Source: Polyangiaceae bacterium
GTDB lineage: Bacteria; Myxococcota_A; Polyangia; Polyangiales; Polyangiaceae
Direction of reading: 5' to 3'
Assembly: GCA_025937895.1 (NCBI GenBank)
Contig: JAICQL010000006.1
Coordinates: 23,953 to 87,952 of the forward strand
DNA: 64,000 nt
The notes beneath the pieces are model-generated. The model saw only the letters and a program-made list of their open reading frames with translations. It made no database searches and was not told the origin of the DNA. Below, piece after piece: positions 1 through 10,634 of this stretch (positions are counted from its first letter, which is position 1; every line of letters begins with the position of its first letter). The translations under genes and the position numbers were made by a program.

Positions 1-839
1 TGCGGAAGCTGTTTGAGGCTACGGGGGCAAGCGTGGCGGAAGTTGCCGTGCCCCGCGATCGCCAGACAGGCAGAGGACGCGGCTTCGGTTTCATCACGCT
101 GGCCTCGGAAGACGAGGCAGAACGGGCTCGCAGCCAACTCGACGGCTCCTTGCATGAGGGGCGGTCGATCTCCGTGCGGCCTTTCCGTGGCAATCGTACG
201 GCCGGCGCCGGCCCGATGCCTTCGCGGCCACCGCGCGGCCCTGGTGAAGGAGGCCCTGGAGGAGATCGCGACGATCGCGAGAACACTCTCTTCCTCGCCA
301 ACCTCCCGGGTGACTGCCGAGAAGATGAGCTGACCGAGATTTTCAAAGAGGCTGGGGTCGGTCCCATCGCGAAGCTGCATTTGCCCGTCGACCAGGACGG
401 CCGGCGTCGCGGCTTCGGCTTCGTTTCGCTGCGAGATTCCAATGCGGCGCGCGAGGCCGTGCCCAAGTTGCGAGAGCGTCTGTTGCGCGGCCGCCCGCTC
501 ACGGTGGACGTTGCGCGTCCGCGCGGTGAGCGCCCGGGCGCCAGCGGCGAGCGCTCCGCTGCAGGTGGCAGCGGTACCTGGAGCCGCCGTCCCCCTCCGC
601 CTCGGCATGACGGCGGTGGCGGGCCTCCCATGCGCTCGTTCTCCAACGATATGGGTGGCGGGCCACCACCCGTGGAGCGTCAGACGTGGGACGAGCGTCG
701 CGATCCCAAGCGCAAGAAAGAACCTGCCGCCAAGAAGAAGAAGGCGCGCGCCGCTGACCGTGGCCATGCTCGCCGTGAGCACGAGGGCTTCAGCGCCCCG
801 CGCGCTCGCGGGATGATGGACGACTGGGACGACGAGTAA
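1..839 (+). CDS. Double-RRM RNA-binding protein, 5' end cut by window edge
   Basis: The reading frame is open from base 3, so the true start lies upstream of the window; a GTG at 33 is internal because RRM sequence (RKLFEATGASVAEV) precedes it. Two RNA recognition motifs are visible. The first has the RNP1 core RGRGFGFITL. The second has RNP2 (NTLFLANLP) and RNP1 (RRGFGFVSL). RRM proteins bind single-stranded RNA through the aromatic residues of these motifs. The tail is Gly/Pro/Arg-rich and ends in a strongly basic stretch (KRKKEPAAKKKKARA), which could add nucleic-acid affinity. RRM proteins occur in cyanobacteria and myxobacteria, usually with a single RRM. The RNA target cannot be read from the sequence. 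Confidence 0.93.
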   Translation, partial: RKLFEATGASVAEVAVPRDRQTGRGRGFGFITLASEDEAERARSQLDGSLHEGRSISVRPFRGNRTAGAGPMPSRPPRGPGEGGPGGDRDDRENTLFLANLPGDCREDELTEIFKEAGVGPIAKLHLPVDQDGRRRGFGFVSLRDSNAAREAVPKLRERLLRGRPLTVDVARPRGERPGASGERSAAGGSGTWSRRPPPPRHDGGGGPPMRSFSNDMGGGPPPVERQTWDERRDPKRKKEPAAKKKKARAADRGHARREHEGFSAPRARGMMDDWDDE

Positions 840-2595
<1,756 letters not shown>

Positions 2596-2655
2596 GGCTC
2601 GGGCGGGCGCCGAGCCCGCCCCGGGAGGGCTCGAGCTCTCCCAACTTTGCTTTTT
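2596..2655 (+). terminator. Terminator/attenuator between mreB and mreC
   Basis: Two successive hairpins follow the mreB stop. The first has arms 2601-2608 (GGGCGGGC) and 2614-2621. The second spans 2623-2642 (GGGAG paired with CTCCC around GCTCGAGC). A T-rich stretch with five T at 2651-2655 follows. This is the form of a rho-independent terminator inside the mre cluster, likely partial because mreC has no obvious separate promoter in the 56 bases left. Confidence 0.7.
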
Positions 2656-2711
2656 CGAGCCGGGGCAACCAGCCCCCCAATGCCCGTCGCGGTCGAGCGA
2701 GGAGATAGACG

Positions 2712-3572
2712 GTGGGCCCATTCAAACGTTATCGCGACACGGCGCTCGTGATCCTGCTGGTGGCCGTGCCGTTCTTCTTTCTGCGGGCGAACATCCGCCG
2801 GCCCGAGCAGACCAGCTTCATCGATCGCGCGCTGCTCACCGTCTCGGCGCCCATCCAGTATAGCTTCTCGGCGCTGGCTCGCGGCATCTCCAGCCTGCTG
2901 TCCGAATACGTCTACCTGGTCGACGTCAAGCGGGACAACAACCGCCTTGCCTACCAGACCGCGCGCCTGCAGGCGAAGGTCAACCAGCTGGCAACCCTGG
3001 AGTCGGAGAACCGCCGTCTGCGCAAGCTGCTCGGTCTGCGCGATCGCGTGGGCAACGAGACGGTCAGCGCGCTGGTCGTGTCCAAGGACACGACCGACTA
3101 CTTCCGCGTGGCTCAGGTCACGCTGGATGCGCCGGCGCCCGGCATCCGCGCCAACATGCCGGTGATCTCTCTCGACGGCGTGGTGGGCACGGTGCGCCGC
3201 GTCTCGGGCGAGAGTGTGCAGGTGCAGCTGGCGGTGGACAGCGGCTTCGGCGTGGACGTGGTGGTGGAGCGCACCGGCGCACGCGGCTTCGTCCGCGGCG
3301 GCGGCGACAACAACCGTTACCTGGTCCGGGTGGAGCTGGTGCAGAGCACCGACAGCATCGAGAACGGCGATATCTTGATCACCAGCGGCGTGGGCTGTCG
3401 CTTTCCCAAAGGTCTGCCTGTGGCCAAGGTGACCAAGGTCGTCAAGCGTGACTTTGGTGTCTACCAGACGGTGGAGGCCGAGCCCGTGGTCGATTTCTCT
3501 CGCCTGAGCGAGGTGCTGATCGTGACCAGCGGCGAGGACACCTGCAGGCCCGGCGTGGCGGGGGAGCGCTGA
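2712..3572 (+). CDS. mreC: Rod shape-determining protein MreC
   Basis: 286 residues. MreC is a bitopic inner-membrane protein of the elongasome that activates PBP2-RodA from the periplasm. An N-terminal membrane segment (DTALVILLVAVPFFFL, about residues 9-25) is followed by a coiled coil (about 70-105, LQAKVNQLATLESENRRLRK) and the two beta domains, with the family motifs NMPVISLDGVVGTV and LITSGVG. The start is GTG 2712, placed by GAGGAG at about 2698-2703. The stop lies 3 bases before mreD, so the two are probably translated together. Confidence 0.96.
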   Translation: MGPFKRYRDTALVILLVAVPFFFLRANIRRPEQTSFIDRALLTVSAPIQYSFSALARGISSLLSEYVYLVDVKRDNNRLAYQTARLQAKVNQLATLESENRRLRKLLGLRDRVGNETVSALVVSKDTTDYFRVAQVTLDAPAPGIRANMPVISLDGVVGTVRRVSGESVQVQLAVDSGFGVDVVVERTGARGFVRGGGDNNRYLVRVELVQSTDSIENGDILITSGVGCRFPKGLPVAKVTKVVKRDFGVYQTVEAEPVVDFSRLSEVLIVTSGEDTCRPGVAGER

Positions 3573-3575
3573 GCC

Positions 3576-4100
3576 GTGCGCACGGGAGCCTTTCTGGTCA
3601 TCGGCTTCTTGCTGCTGGTGCTGCAGGGCAACCTGTATCCGCTGCTCGGCCCGCTCGATCTGCACGGAGCGACCCCGAGCTTCGTCCTGCCTCTGCTGAT
3701 TTTCCTGGGCGTACACGAGGCCTCGACGGTGCGCGGCGCTGGCGTGGCGTTTGGGCTGGGCTACGCCACCGATCTGCTCGCCTCCGCGCCGATCGGCCTG
3801 TTTACGATGGTGAGCGTGGTGGTGTGGTGGCTGGCACGCACCGCCGGCGTGCGGCTGGCCGCGCAGACGTGGTGGACCAAGGTCGCGCTGTCCTTCGGCT
3901 TCTCGCTGGTGGAGAGCGTGCTGGTGCTGGTGCTGCTGGCCATCTTCGGGGCGGACCCGCAGCGCCCGCTGGAGATCGCCACGGTAGCCCTGCCACGTGC
4001 CACGGCCACGGCGCTGTGCTCGCTGTTCATCTTTCCCCTGGCGCAGCGGCTGCATCAGGGCTCCACGCCGGCACGCTCGTTTGAAGGGCTGATGGGTTGA
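3576..4100 (+). CDS. mreD: Rod shape-determining protein MreD
   Basis: 174 residues, hydrophobic throughout with about five membrane segments (starting FLVIGFLLLVLQGNLYPLL). MreD is the polytopic inner-membrane partner of MreC in the rod complex. The motif GATPSFVLPLLIFLGVHE near residue 32 and the GLGYATDLLASAPIGL segment match the family region where MreD proteins carry their conserved Asp and Gly residues. The GTG start is 3 bases after mreC, and mrdA begins 1 base after the stop. The family diverges quickly, so position in the cluster carries much of the call. Confidence 0.9.
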   Translation: MRTGAFLVIGFLLLVLQGNLYPLLGPLDLHGATPSFVLPLLIFLGVHEASTVRGAGVAFGLGYATDLLASAPIGLFTMVSVVVWWLARTAGVRLAAQTWWTKVALSFGFSLVESVLVLVLLAIFGADPQRPLEIATVALPRATATALCSLFIFPLAQRLHQGSTPARSFEGLMG

Positions 4101-4101
4101 G

Positions 4102-6036
4102 ATGAAGCTGTTCATGCAGCGCTCTGATGTCGGTGACTTTCGCCGGCGCTATCACTTCATGGTGCTGGCCATCGTGGTCGGCTTTCTGCTGCTCACCGCC
4201 CGGCTGGTGCAGCTGCAGATCGTGCAGGCTCCGCAGCACCGCGCGCAGGCGCTGCGCAACGTCGTGGGGCGAGTCTCTCTGGCGACGACCCGCGGCGTGA
4301 TCCGTGACGCGCAGGGCAGGGTGCTCGCTGCCAACCGCCCGTCGTACGACATCTACGTGGTGCCCGGGCTGATCGACATGCAGCAGACCTGGCCCAGGGT
4401 CGTTCAGCTCATGGGGCTGGGGGTGACGCAGGCGAAGGAGCTGGCGAGCAAGATCAACGATGTCCGGGCGCAGGACGGCAAGCGAAAGCTGCAGCAGATG
4501 CTGCTGGAGGTCGACGTCAGTCGCGATGTGGTCGCGGCGCTGGAGACGCACGCCTCGGAGTTGCCCGGCGTGGACGTGGTGTCCACGCCCGTGCGCTACT
4601 ATCCGTACGGCGAGCTGGCCTCGCATCTGCTCGGCTACATGCGTGAAATCGATGCGGAGACGCTCGCCGAGCACGAGGGGCAGAGCAGCTATCGCGCTGG
4701 TGACCGGCTGGGCGCGGTCGGTGTGGAGCGCCGCTGGGAGAGCTATCTGCGCGGGCAACGCGGCTGGCAGAAGGTGGTGCGTGCGGGCAACCGGCGAGCA
4801 GCGCAGCGGCCCGGTCTGGCGGAGCGCTATCTGGAAGAGCCCCGGCGGCTCGAGCCCATCCCGGGGCGAGACATCGTGCTCACCGTGGACATCGAGCTGC
4901 AGAAGGCCATCCAGAAGGAGATGCGCGGTCAGCTCGCGGGGTCCGTGGTCGTGGTGGATGTGCGCAGCGGGCGCGTGCTGGCTGCGCTGAGCAAGCCAGG
5001 CTTTGACCCCAACGTGCTGTCTGGTGGCGAGGGCAAGCAGGCCATCCGTGACGCGTTCGAGCGGCTGAGCCGCGATTCGCTGAAGCCACTGCTCGACAAG
5101 ACCACCTCCGCAGTCTACCCGCCGGGCTCCACGTACAAGCCGTTCAGCGCCCTCGCCGGGCTTGCGGGCGGGCTCATCGGCGCGGACAGCACCGTCAACT
5201 GTCGTGGTGGCTATGAGTTCGGCCGGCGCTTCTTTCGCTGCACCGGCGTGCACGGCAAGGTCAGCCTGCACGACGCGATCGTGCAGTCGTGCAACACCTA
5301 CTTTTACGCGCTCGGTGAGTCGATCCACATCGATCAGCTGGCGAAGATCGGCATGGACTTTGGCTTCGGCGTGAAGACCGGCATCGGCGTGAACCCGGAG
5401 GCCCGGGGCCGCATGCCCACCCGCGCCTGGTACGCGCGGCGCTACAAGGGCGACGGCTTCCGCGGCGGCTTCACCTTGCTGGCTTCCATCGGCCAGGGCG
5501 CCTCCGCGGTGACAGTGATGCAGCTGGCCCTGGCGTACGCCGCCATCGCCAACGACGGCACGCTATATCAGCCGCAGGTGGTGCGCAGCATCGAGACCAG
5601 CGGCGGCATCACTGTGCAGGAGTTCCCGCCCCGGGTGCGCGAGGTGATCGACGTGGATTCCGGCCAGCTCTCCCTGATCAAGCAGGCGCTGCGCGGCGTG
5701 GTAGCCAACCCCAAGGGCACTGCCTACTCCGAGTCGCTGCAGGGGGTGGATGTCGCCGGCAAGACGGGCACGGCGCAGGTCAGCCACGTGGCCCCGCGCA
5801 GCGTCGATCCCAAGCGCGAGTGGTACTTCAACAGGGACCACGCCTGGTTCGCCGGCTACGCTCCTGCAAAGGCCCCCGAGATCGCCATCGTCGTGCTGGT
5901 GGAGCACGGCGGCGGCGGCGGCAAGGTGGCTGCGCCCATCGCCATGCGGGTCGTGGACGCCTGGCAGAAGCTGGAGAAGCGGCGGCTGGCCGCGCACGAG
6001 GGGGGCGAGCTCGAGAAGGTAGGGGCGAGCCTGTGA
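4102..6036 (+). CDS. mrdA: Penicillin-binding protein 2 (peptidoglycan transpeptidase MrdA)
   Basis: 644 residues, typical of PBP2. It cross-links peptidoglycan during lateral growth as the transpeptidase partner of RodA. One N-terminal membrane anchor (HFMVLAIVVGFLLLTARLV) is followed by the dimerisation/pedestal domain and the transpeptidase domain. All three catalytic motifs are present: SxxK as S343-T-Y-K346, SxN as S396-C-N398 and KTG at 554-556. The stop overlaps the rodA start, which suggests strict translational coupling of transpeptidase and glycosyltransferase. Confidence 0.97.
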   Translation: MKLFMQRSDVGDFRRRYHFMVLAIVVGFLLLTARLVQLQIVQAPQHRAQALRNVVGRVSLATTRGVIRDAQGRVLAANRPSYDIYVVPGLIDMQQTWPRVVQLMGLGVTQAKELASKINDVRAQDGKRKLQQMLLEVDVSRDVVAALETHASELPGVDVVSTPVRYYPYGELASHLLGYMREIDAETLAEHEGQSSYRAGDRLGAVGVERRWESYLRGQRGWQKVVRAGNRRAAQRPGLAERYLEEPRRLEPIPGRDIVLTVDIELQKAIQKEMRGQLAGSVVVVDVRSGRVLAALSKPGFDPNVLSGGEGKQAIRDAFERLSRDSLKPLLDKTTSAVYPPGSTYKPFSALAGLAGGLIGADSTVNCRGGYEFGRRFFRCTGVHGKVSLHDAIVQSCNTYFYALGESIHIDQLAKIGMDFGFGVKTGIGVNPEARGRMPTRAWYARRYKGDGFRGGFTLLASIGQGASAVTVMQLALAYAAIANDGTLYQPQVVRSIETSGGITVQEFPPRVREVIDVDSGQLSLIKQALRGVVANPKGTAYSESLQGVDVAGKTGTAQVSHVAPRSVDPKREWYFNRDHAWFAGYAPAKAPEIAIVVLVEHGGGGGKVAAPIAMRVVDAWQKLEKRRLAAHEGGELEKVGASL

Positions 6037-7154
6037 ACCTGTTTGCGCGGGGTGGGGCGCGTGCGCGCGAGCACTTTGATTGGCCGCTGTTCCTGAGCGT
6101 GGTCGGCATCGCCATCATCGGCGTCGTCAATCTCTACAGCGCGACCAGTCCGTATATCGACGATCCGCGGCGCTCGGGCCTGGCGGACATGTACGTGCAG
6201 CAGGTGTACTGGCTCGTGGTGGGCGGCCTGTTCGGCACGCTCGCGGCCGTGGTCGATTACCGCAGCATCGAGCGCCTGGCGTACGTCTTCTATGGCCTGG
6301 GTATCGCCAGCCTGCTGCTGGTCTTTGTGCTGGCCTCCGACGTTCGTGGCTCGGCTCGCTGGATCGAGGTCGGGCGCCTTACCTTTCAGCCCAGCGAGTT
6401 CATGAAAATATTCATGGTGCTCGCGGTGGCACGCAAGCTCGCGGAGGATCCGCGCAGCGATGCCAAGACCTTGATCGAGCTGGCGCCGGCTGCCTGCCTG
6501 GTGGGGTTGCCAGCGCTGCTGGTGGGCCTGCAGCCGGATTTTGGCACGGCCATGATCTTCAGCAGCTGCGGCTTCACCATGCTGGCCCTGACCCGGCTGC
6601 GCCGCAGTAGCCTGGTCCTGTTCGTGGCCGGGCTGGTGCCCATCGCCTGGTCGCTGTGGCAGTTCGGCCTGCGCGAGTACCAGCGCGACCGCGTCCTCAG
6701 CTTCCTCAATCCGGAGGCGGATCGGACGGGCACCGGCTGGCACGCGCTGCAATCCCGCACTGCCATCGGGAACGGCGGCATCTGGGGAGAGGGCTTCCGC
6801 GAGGGCACCCAGAATCAGTTCGGCTTCTTGCCGGACCAGTACTCGGATTTTCCCTTCAGTGTGTTCGCGGAGGACTGGGGCTTCGTCGGCTGCGTGGCGC
6901 TGCTCTGCCTGTACGCGTTCGTGTGCGCCTGGTCCATCAACATAGCCTCCACCGCCAAGGATCGATTTGGCGCGGCGGTGGCCGTCGGGGTCGGAGCCCT
7001 GTTCTTCTGGCACACGTTCTTCAACGTGGGGATGACGATCGGCATGTTGCCGGTGGTGGGCATCACCCTGCCGCTCTTCTCCTACGGCGGCTCGAGCACG
7101 CTGACCACGATGGTGGGCTTCGGGCTGCTGATGAACATCTCGCTGCGCCGCTGA
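6033..7154 (+). CDS. rodA: Peptidoglycan glycosyltransferase RodA (SEDS family)
   Basis: 373 residues with about ten membrane segments. RodA polymerises lipid II in the elongasome. The start GTG 6033 overlaps the mrdA stop (GTGA), and the frame upstream of it is only mrdA read out of phase. SEDS signatures are clear: RGSARWIEVGRLTFQPSEFM, LQPDFGTAM and, near the C-terminus, GITLPLFSYGGSS. It is the last gene of the mreC-mreD-mrdA-rodA transcription block and converges with the helicase gene 58 bases downstream. Confidence 0.97.
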   Translation: MNLFARGGARAREHFDWPLFLSVVGIAIIGVVNLYSATSPYIDDPRRSGLADMYVQQVYWLVVGGLFGTLAAVVDYRSIERLAYVFYGLGIASLLLVFVLASDVRGSARWIEVGRLTFQPSEFMKIFMVLAVARKLAEDPRSDAKTLIELAPAACLVGLPALLVGLQPDFGTAMIFSSCGFTMLALTRLRRSSLVLFVAGLVPIAWSLWQFGLREYQRDRVLSFLNPEADRTGTGWHALQSRTAIGNGGIWGEGFREGTQNQFGFLPDQYSDFPFSVFAEDWGFVGCVALLCLYAFVCAWSINIASTAKDRFGAAVAVGVGALFFWHTFFNVGMTIGMLPVVGITLPLFSYGGSSTLTTMVGFGLLMNISLRR

Positions 7155-7212
7155 GGGCGCCACCCCGGGAGAGCGCTGGGGGCGGCGCGTGTGCCGTGCG
7201 CAGCGCCAGGGC

Positions 7213-10200
7213 TCAGTCGATCTTGAAGAGCTCGTCCAGATCCGTGCGCGACAGCTTCTTCGCCCCACCGCTGTCCTCGGTGAGCACCGCCGACACCAGC
7301 TCCTTCTTCTTCTCCTTGAGCTCCAGGATCTTCTCCTCGATGGTCCCGGCCGCCACCAGGCGATAGACGGTCACGACCTTCTTCTGGCCGATGCGGTGCG
7401 CGCGGTCCGAGGCCTGATCCTCCACCGCCGGGTTCCACCACGGATCGAAGTGGATCACCGTGTCGGCGGCGGTCAGGTTGAGGCCGGAGCCGCCCGCCTT
7501 GAGGCTGATCAGGAAGACGGAGATGGTGGGGTCATTCTGGAAGCGATCGATGCGCTCGGCGCGATCCTGAGTGGAGCCATCGAGGTACTCGTAGCGCACC
7601 CGATCCTCGTCCAGCGCGCTCTTCAGGATCTTCAGCATGCTGACGAACTGGCTGAAGACCAGCACGCGGTGCCCGCCGGCCTCGGCCTCTTCCACCAGCT
7701 CGCGGAAGGCCGTCACCTTTGCGCTGTCTTCATGCGAGAACTCGCGCGGCAATCCCAGCAGGCGAGGATCGCACGCGGCCTGCCGCAGCTTGGTGAGCCC
7801 GGCCAGGATGTGCAGCTGGCTCTTGGCGAGGCCCACCCGGTCCAGCTCGCCCATGACCTGCGCTCGCACCTCGCGCAGCACCTGAGTGTAAATGCCACGC
7901 TGCTCGGCGCCCAGGTCGATGACCTTGTCGCTCTCGATCTTGGGCGGCAGATCCTTGGCCACCTCTGTCTTCGTGCGGCGCAGGATGAACGGGTGAATGA
8001 TGGCCTTGAGGCGCGCCGCTGCCTTGGAGTCACCCTGATCGATGGGGCGCGAGAAGCGCTCCTCGAACTTGGGTAGCGGCGGCAAGATGCCCGGCGAGAC
8101 GAAGTCGAAGATCGACCAGATCTCCGTCAGCCGATTTTCGATCGGGGTGCCCGTCAGCGCCAGGCGGCGACGGGGAGACAGCTCCTTGGCGGCTTGCGCG
8201 GTGGCGCTGTGCGGATTCTTGATCGCCTGTGCCTCGTCCAGGATCACGTAGTCGAGCTGAAGCTTCGTCAGCAGGTCGATATCCCGCCGCAGCAGCGCAT
8301 AGCTGGTGATGATGACGTTGGCGTTGGTCAGCTCCTTCTGCTGCTCCTTGCGGCCGGCGCCATGCCACAGCGCGGTCGTGAGCGTCTTGCCGAAGCGCTC
8401 GATCTCGCGCATCCAGTTGCTGACGACGCTGGTGGGCGCAACGATCAGGGCCCGTAGATCCTTGTTCTCCTGCTTCTCCAGCAGCAGCAGCGCGATGGTC
8501 TGGATCGTCTTGCCCAGGCCCATGTCGTCCGCCAGGATCCCGCCGGTGCCCAGGTCGTGAATGAACTTGAGCCACGAAAGGCCCTGCTCCTGGTAGGGGC
8601 GGAGCGTGGCCTTGAGCGCGCGCGGCTTCTTGATCTGTTTGATCTCTTCGATCGAAGAGAGCTTCTTGAAGAACTGCTTGGCGCCGGTGGAGAGCTTGGC
8701 ATCGGGCAGCTGATTCAGCAGCTCTTGCACCCGGCCCGCCTGGGATAGCGGCAGCTTGCCGTTCTTGCCGACGCTGGCGATCAGCTCGATCTCGCGCGCC
8801 ACGAGCTGCTCCACCCGTTCGGCGTCCAGTGGGGCATAGGAGTCGTCCGAGAGCCGGACGAACTTCTTGCCCTCGCGCAGGCACTGCTCGATCTCCTTGC
8901 GATCGATGGTCACGCCATCGCTCTCCCAGGTGATCTGCACGTTCAGCCAGTCCACTCCGCTGGAGACACGCGCCTGCATCTGCACCGGCTTGGAGCGGAC
9001 CTGCACGCCCACGAGCTCTTCGGGGACGTACAGATCCCAGCTCTCCGGCAAGCTCCCGATGCCCTCGGACCAGAAGCGCAGGGCGTCATCACCCTCGGCT
9101 ACGAAGGCCTCACCGGCCTCGTCCGCCTTGAGCCCGAGCTCGAGCAGTAGCTCGACGGCCTTCTGCTGCGCCACGATGTCGGTGCGCACACAGGTCGCCA
9201 GCTGGCCGTTGCTCGCGGGCTTGACGATGATCGGTGGCGAGATACCGTCCGCGCGCACCTCTACCTCGATATCGCCATAAGCCGTGCGCAGCGCCACCTC
9301 GGCCTTGACCAGGGAGCCGCCGGCTCGCATGCGAAACTGCGGCGGCAGATCCACCACGTTGGCGATTTGCGACAGGTCGGGCAAGGGGGCGCCCAGCTCC
9401 AGCGACAGGCGCGGCAGCATCTGTGTGATGAGCTGGATCAGCTCGCTCGCCGGCTCGGCGATGGTGGGAGCGCGCAACAAGCGGCGCAGGGCGGCGGGAG
9501 AGACGCGCACGTCGATGGGGCGCGCGATGCCCTCGGTGGTATCGATGTGATAGCCGGGATTGCCCTCGAACCAGCCGCCATTGGTCAACGAGAAGCGCCG
9601 CCCGTTTCCTTCCCGCTCAAAGCTGGCCTTGGCCACGATCGTGTCGCTGCCCACCATCTCGAGATCGAAATGCGGCCGCAGCACCTCCTGGGAGAAGCGC
9701 AGCTGCATCAGCGCTGGCTCCAGCAGCACGCGCCGGCCCTCCAGCTTCGGTAGCAGCTCCGCAGCGTCCTCGCCGCGCACGTCCACTGCCGGATGGCGCA
9801 CGTTACCGCTCTCGAAGCGCGCCAGAATGCGCAGCGCATCGCGATCCGCGGTGGGCGTATGCGCCTGCCAGGCGAGCGCTGCGCTGGGCAGAAGCGGCTG
9901 GCGCGCGCTCAGATCGAGCAGCGTGATGGTGAGCCCGCCCGCGCGCACGTGGACGCGGTACTCGAGATCCACGCGCCGGGTGCCTGACTCGGGCGCCAGC
10001 CACGCGCCGAGCCCCGTGGTCCGCGCTCCGCCGTCCGTGCTGGGTAGATCGAGCACTCCAGCGCTGGCCACGGCCTGCAGTTGAGTGCGCCGGCGGCGCT
10101 CCCGGCGCCGGCTGGGCTTGCCCTCGCGCGAAGGTTGCGGCTGGCTCGCGCTCACAGGCGGGCTGACCATTGCGGTGCCATTGCTGGGGGCCGGGGCCTG

Positions 10201-10551
10201 TGCCGGCAGCGCAGGGACTGGCTCACGCCGGGGTGGCTGCTGCGCGCGGGCCTGATTGCGGACCGTGATCAGCAGCGCGGCGACATGTTTGCAGTGGTGG
10301 CCGGTCTTCTGGAACGCCGGGCAGCTGCACTCCGAGGTGATGCCGTCCCCGCCGAGCTGGATCGTCGTCTGATACGGGTCGGCATCGGAGCCCTTGATGC
10401 GAGCCGTGGCGTTGGCCTGGTTGACCTGAAGCTCACCTACGACCTTGCGCTTCTCGTAGTCCAGGCCGCGCAGAAACGTGCGTGCGCCCAGCAGGCGGCG
10501 AAGGCCTCGGTCGGAGAGGGTGGACAGAGCACCAGCAATTGAGGACGACAC
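7213..10551 (-). CDS. SWIM zinc-finger SNF2/RapA-type helicase
   Basis: 1112 residues. An N-terminal SWIM zinc finger (C75-x-C77, C87-x-H89) is followed by a long middle region and a C-terminal SNF2 ATPase. The ATPase has Walker A (DDMGLGKTIQTIALL), the motif II line LDEAQAIKNP, LTGTPIENRLTEIWSIFDF and the C-terminal lobe motifs GGSGLNLTAADTVIHFDPWW and QASDRAHRIGQ. Such proteins translocate on double-stranded DNA and remodel protein-DNA complexes; the bacterial SWIM-SNF2 group has no settled role. A 10-residue-scale Pro/Ala/Gln linker (about 105-150) separates the finger from the core. The start is GTG. It lies 83 bases downstream of the pyrophosphatase-like gene on the same strand. Confidence 0.93.
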   Translation of the reverse strand: MSSSIAGALSTLSDRGLRRLLGARTFLRGLDYEKRKVVGELQVNQANATARIKGSDADPYQTTIQLGGDGITSECSCPAFQKTGHHCKHVAALLITVRNQARAQQPPRREPVPALPAQAPAPSNGTAMVSPPVSASQPQPSREGKPSRRRERRRRTQLQAVASAGVLDLPSTDGGARTTGLGAWLAPESGTRRVDLEYRVHVRAGGLTITLLDLSARQPLLPSAALAWQAHTPTADRDALRILARFESGNVRHPAVDVRGEDAAELLPKLEGRRVLLEPALMQLRFSQEVLRPHFDLEMVGSDTIVAKASFEREGNGRRFSLTNGGWFEGNPGYHIDTTEGIARPIDVRVSPAALRRLLRAPTIAEPASELIQLITQMLPRLSLELGAPLPDLSQIANVVDLPPQFRMRAGGSLVKAEVALRTAYGDIEVEVRADGISPPIIVKPASNGQLATCVRTDIVAQQKAVELLLELGLKADEAGEAFVAEGDDALRFWSEGIGSLPESWDLYVPEELVGVQVRSKPVQMQARVSSGVDWLNVQITWESDGVTIDRKEIEQCLREGKKFVRLSDDSYAPLDAERVEQLVAREIELIASVGKNGKLPLSQAGRVQELLNQLPDAKLSTGAKQFFKKLSSIEEIKQIKKPRALKATLRPYQEQGLSWLKFIHDLGTGGILADDMGLGKTIQTIALLLLEKQENKDLRALIVAPTSVVSNWMREIERFGKTLTTALWHGAGRKEQQKELTNANVIITSYALLRRDIDLLTKLQLDYVILDEAQAIKNPHSATAQAAKELSPRRRLALTGTPIENRLTEIWSIFDFVSPGILPPLPKFEERFSRPIDQGDSKAAARLKAIIHPFILRRTKTEVAKDLPPKIESDKVIDLGAEQRGIYTQVLREVRAQVMGELDRVGLAKSQLHILAGLTKLRQAACDPRLLGLPREFSHEDSAKVTAFRELVEEAEAGGHRVLVFSQFVSMLKILKSALDEDRVRYEYLDGSTQDRAERIDRFQNDPTISVFLISLKAGGSGLNLTAADTVIHFDPWWNPAVEDQASDRAHRIGQKKVVTVYRLVAAGTIEEKILELKEKKKELVSAVLTEDSGGAKKLSRTDLDELFKID

Positions 10552-10634
10552 GCTACACCTGACGAGTTTGGGGTTTCACGAATTGAGTGATCACGCTGAG
10601 GAAGATCACTGAAGCATCACGATCGAGAGACAGA

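Noticed and set aside
10587..10634. Clustered gatcac sequences between the helicase and the pyrophosphatase-like gene
   Set aside because: Spacing is irregular and no known operator fits; too short to support a call.
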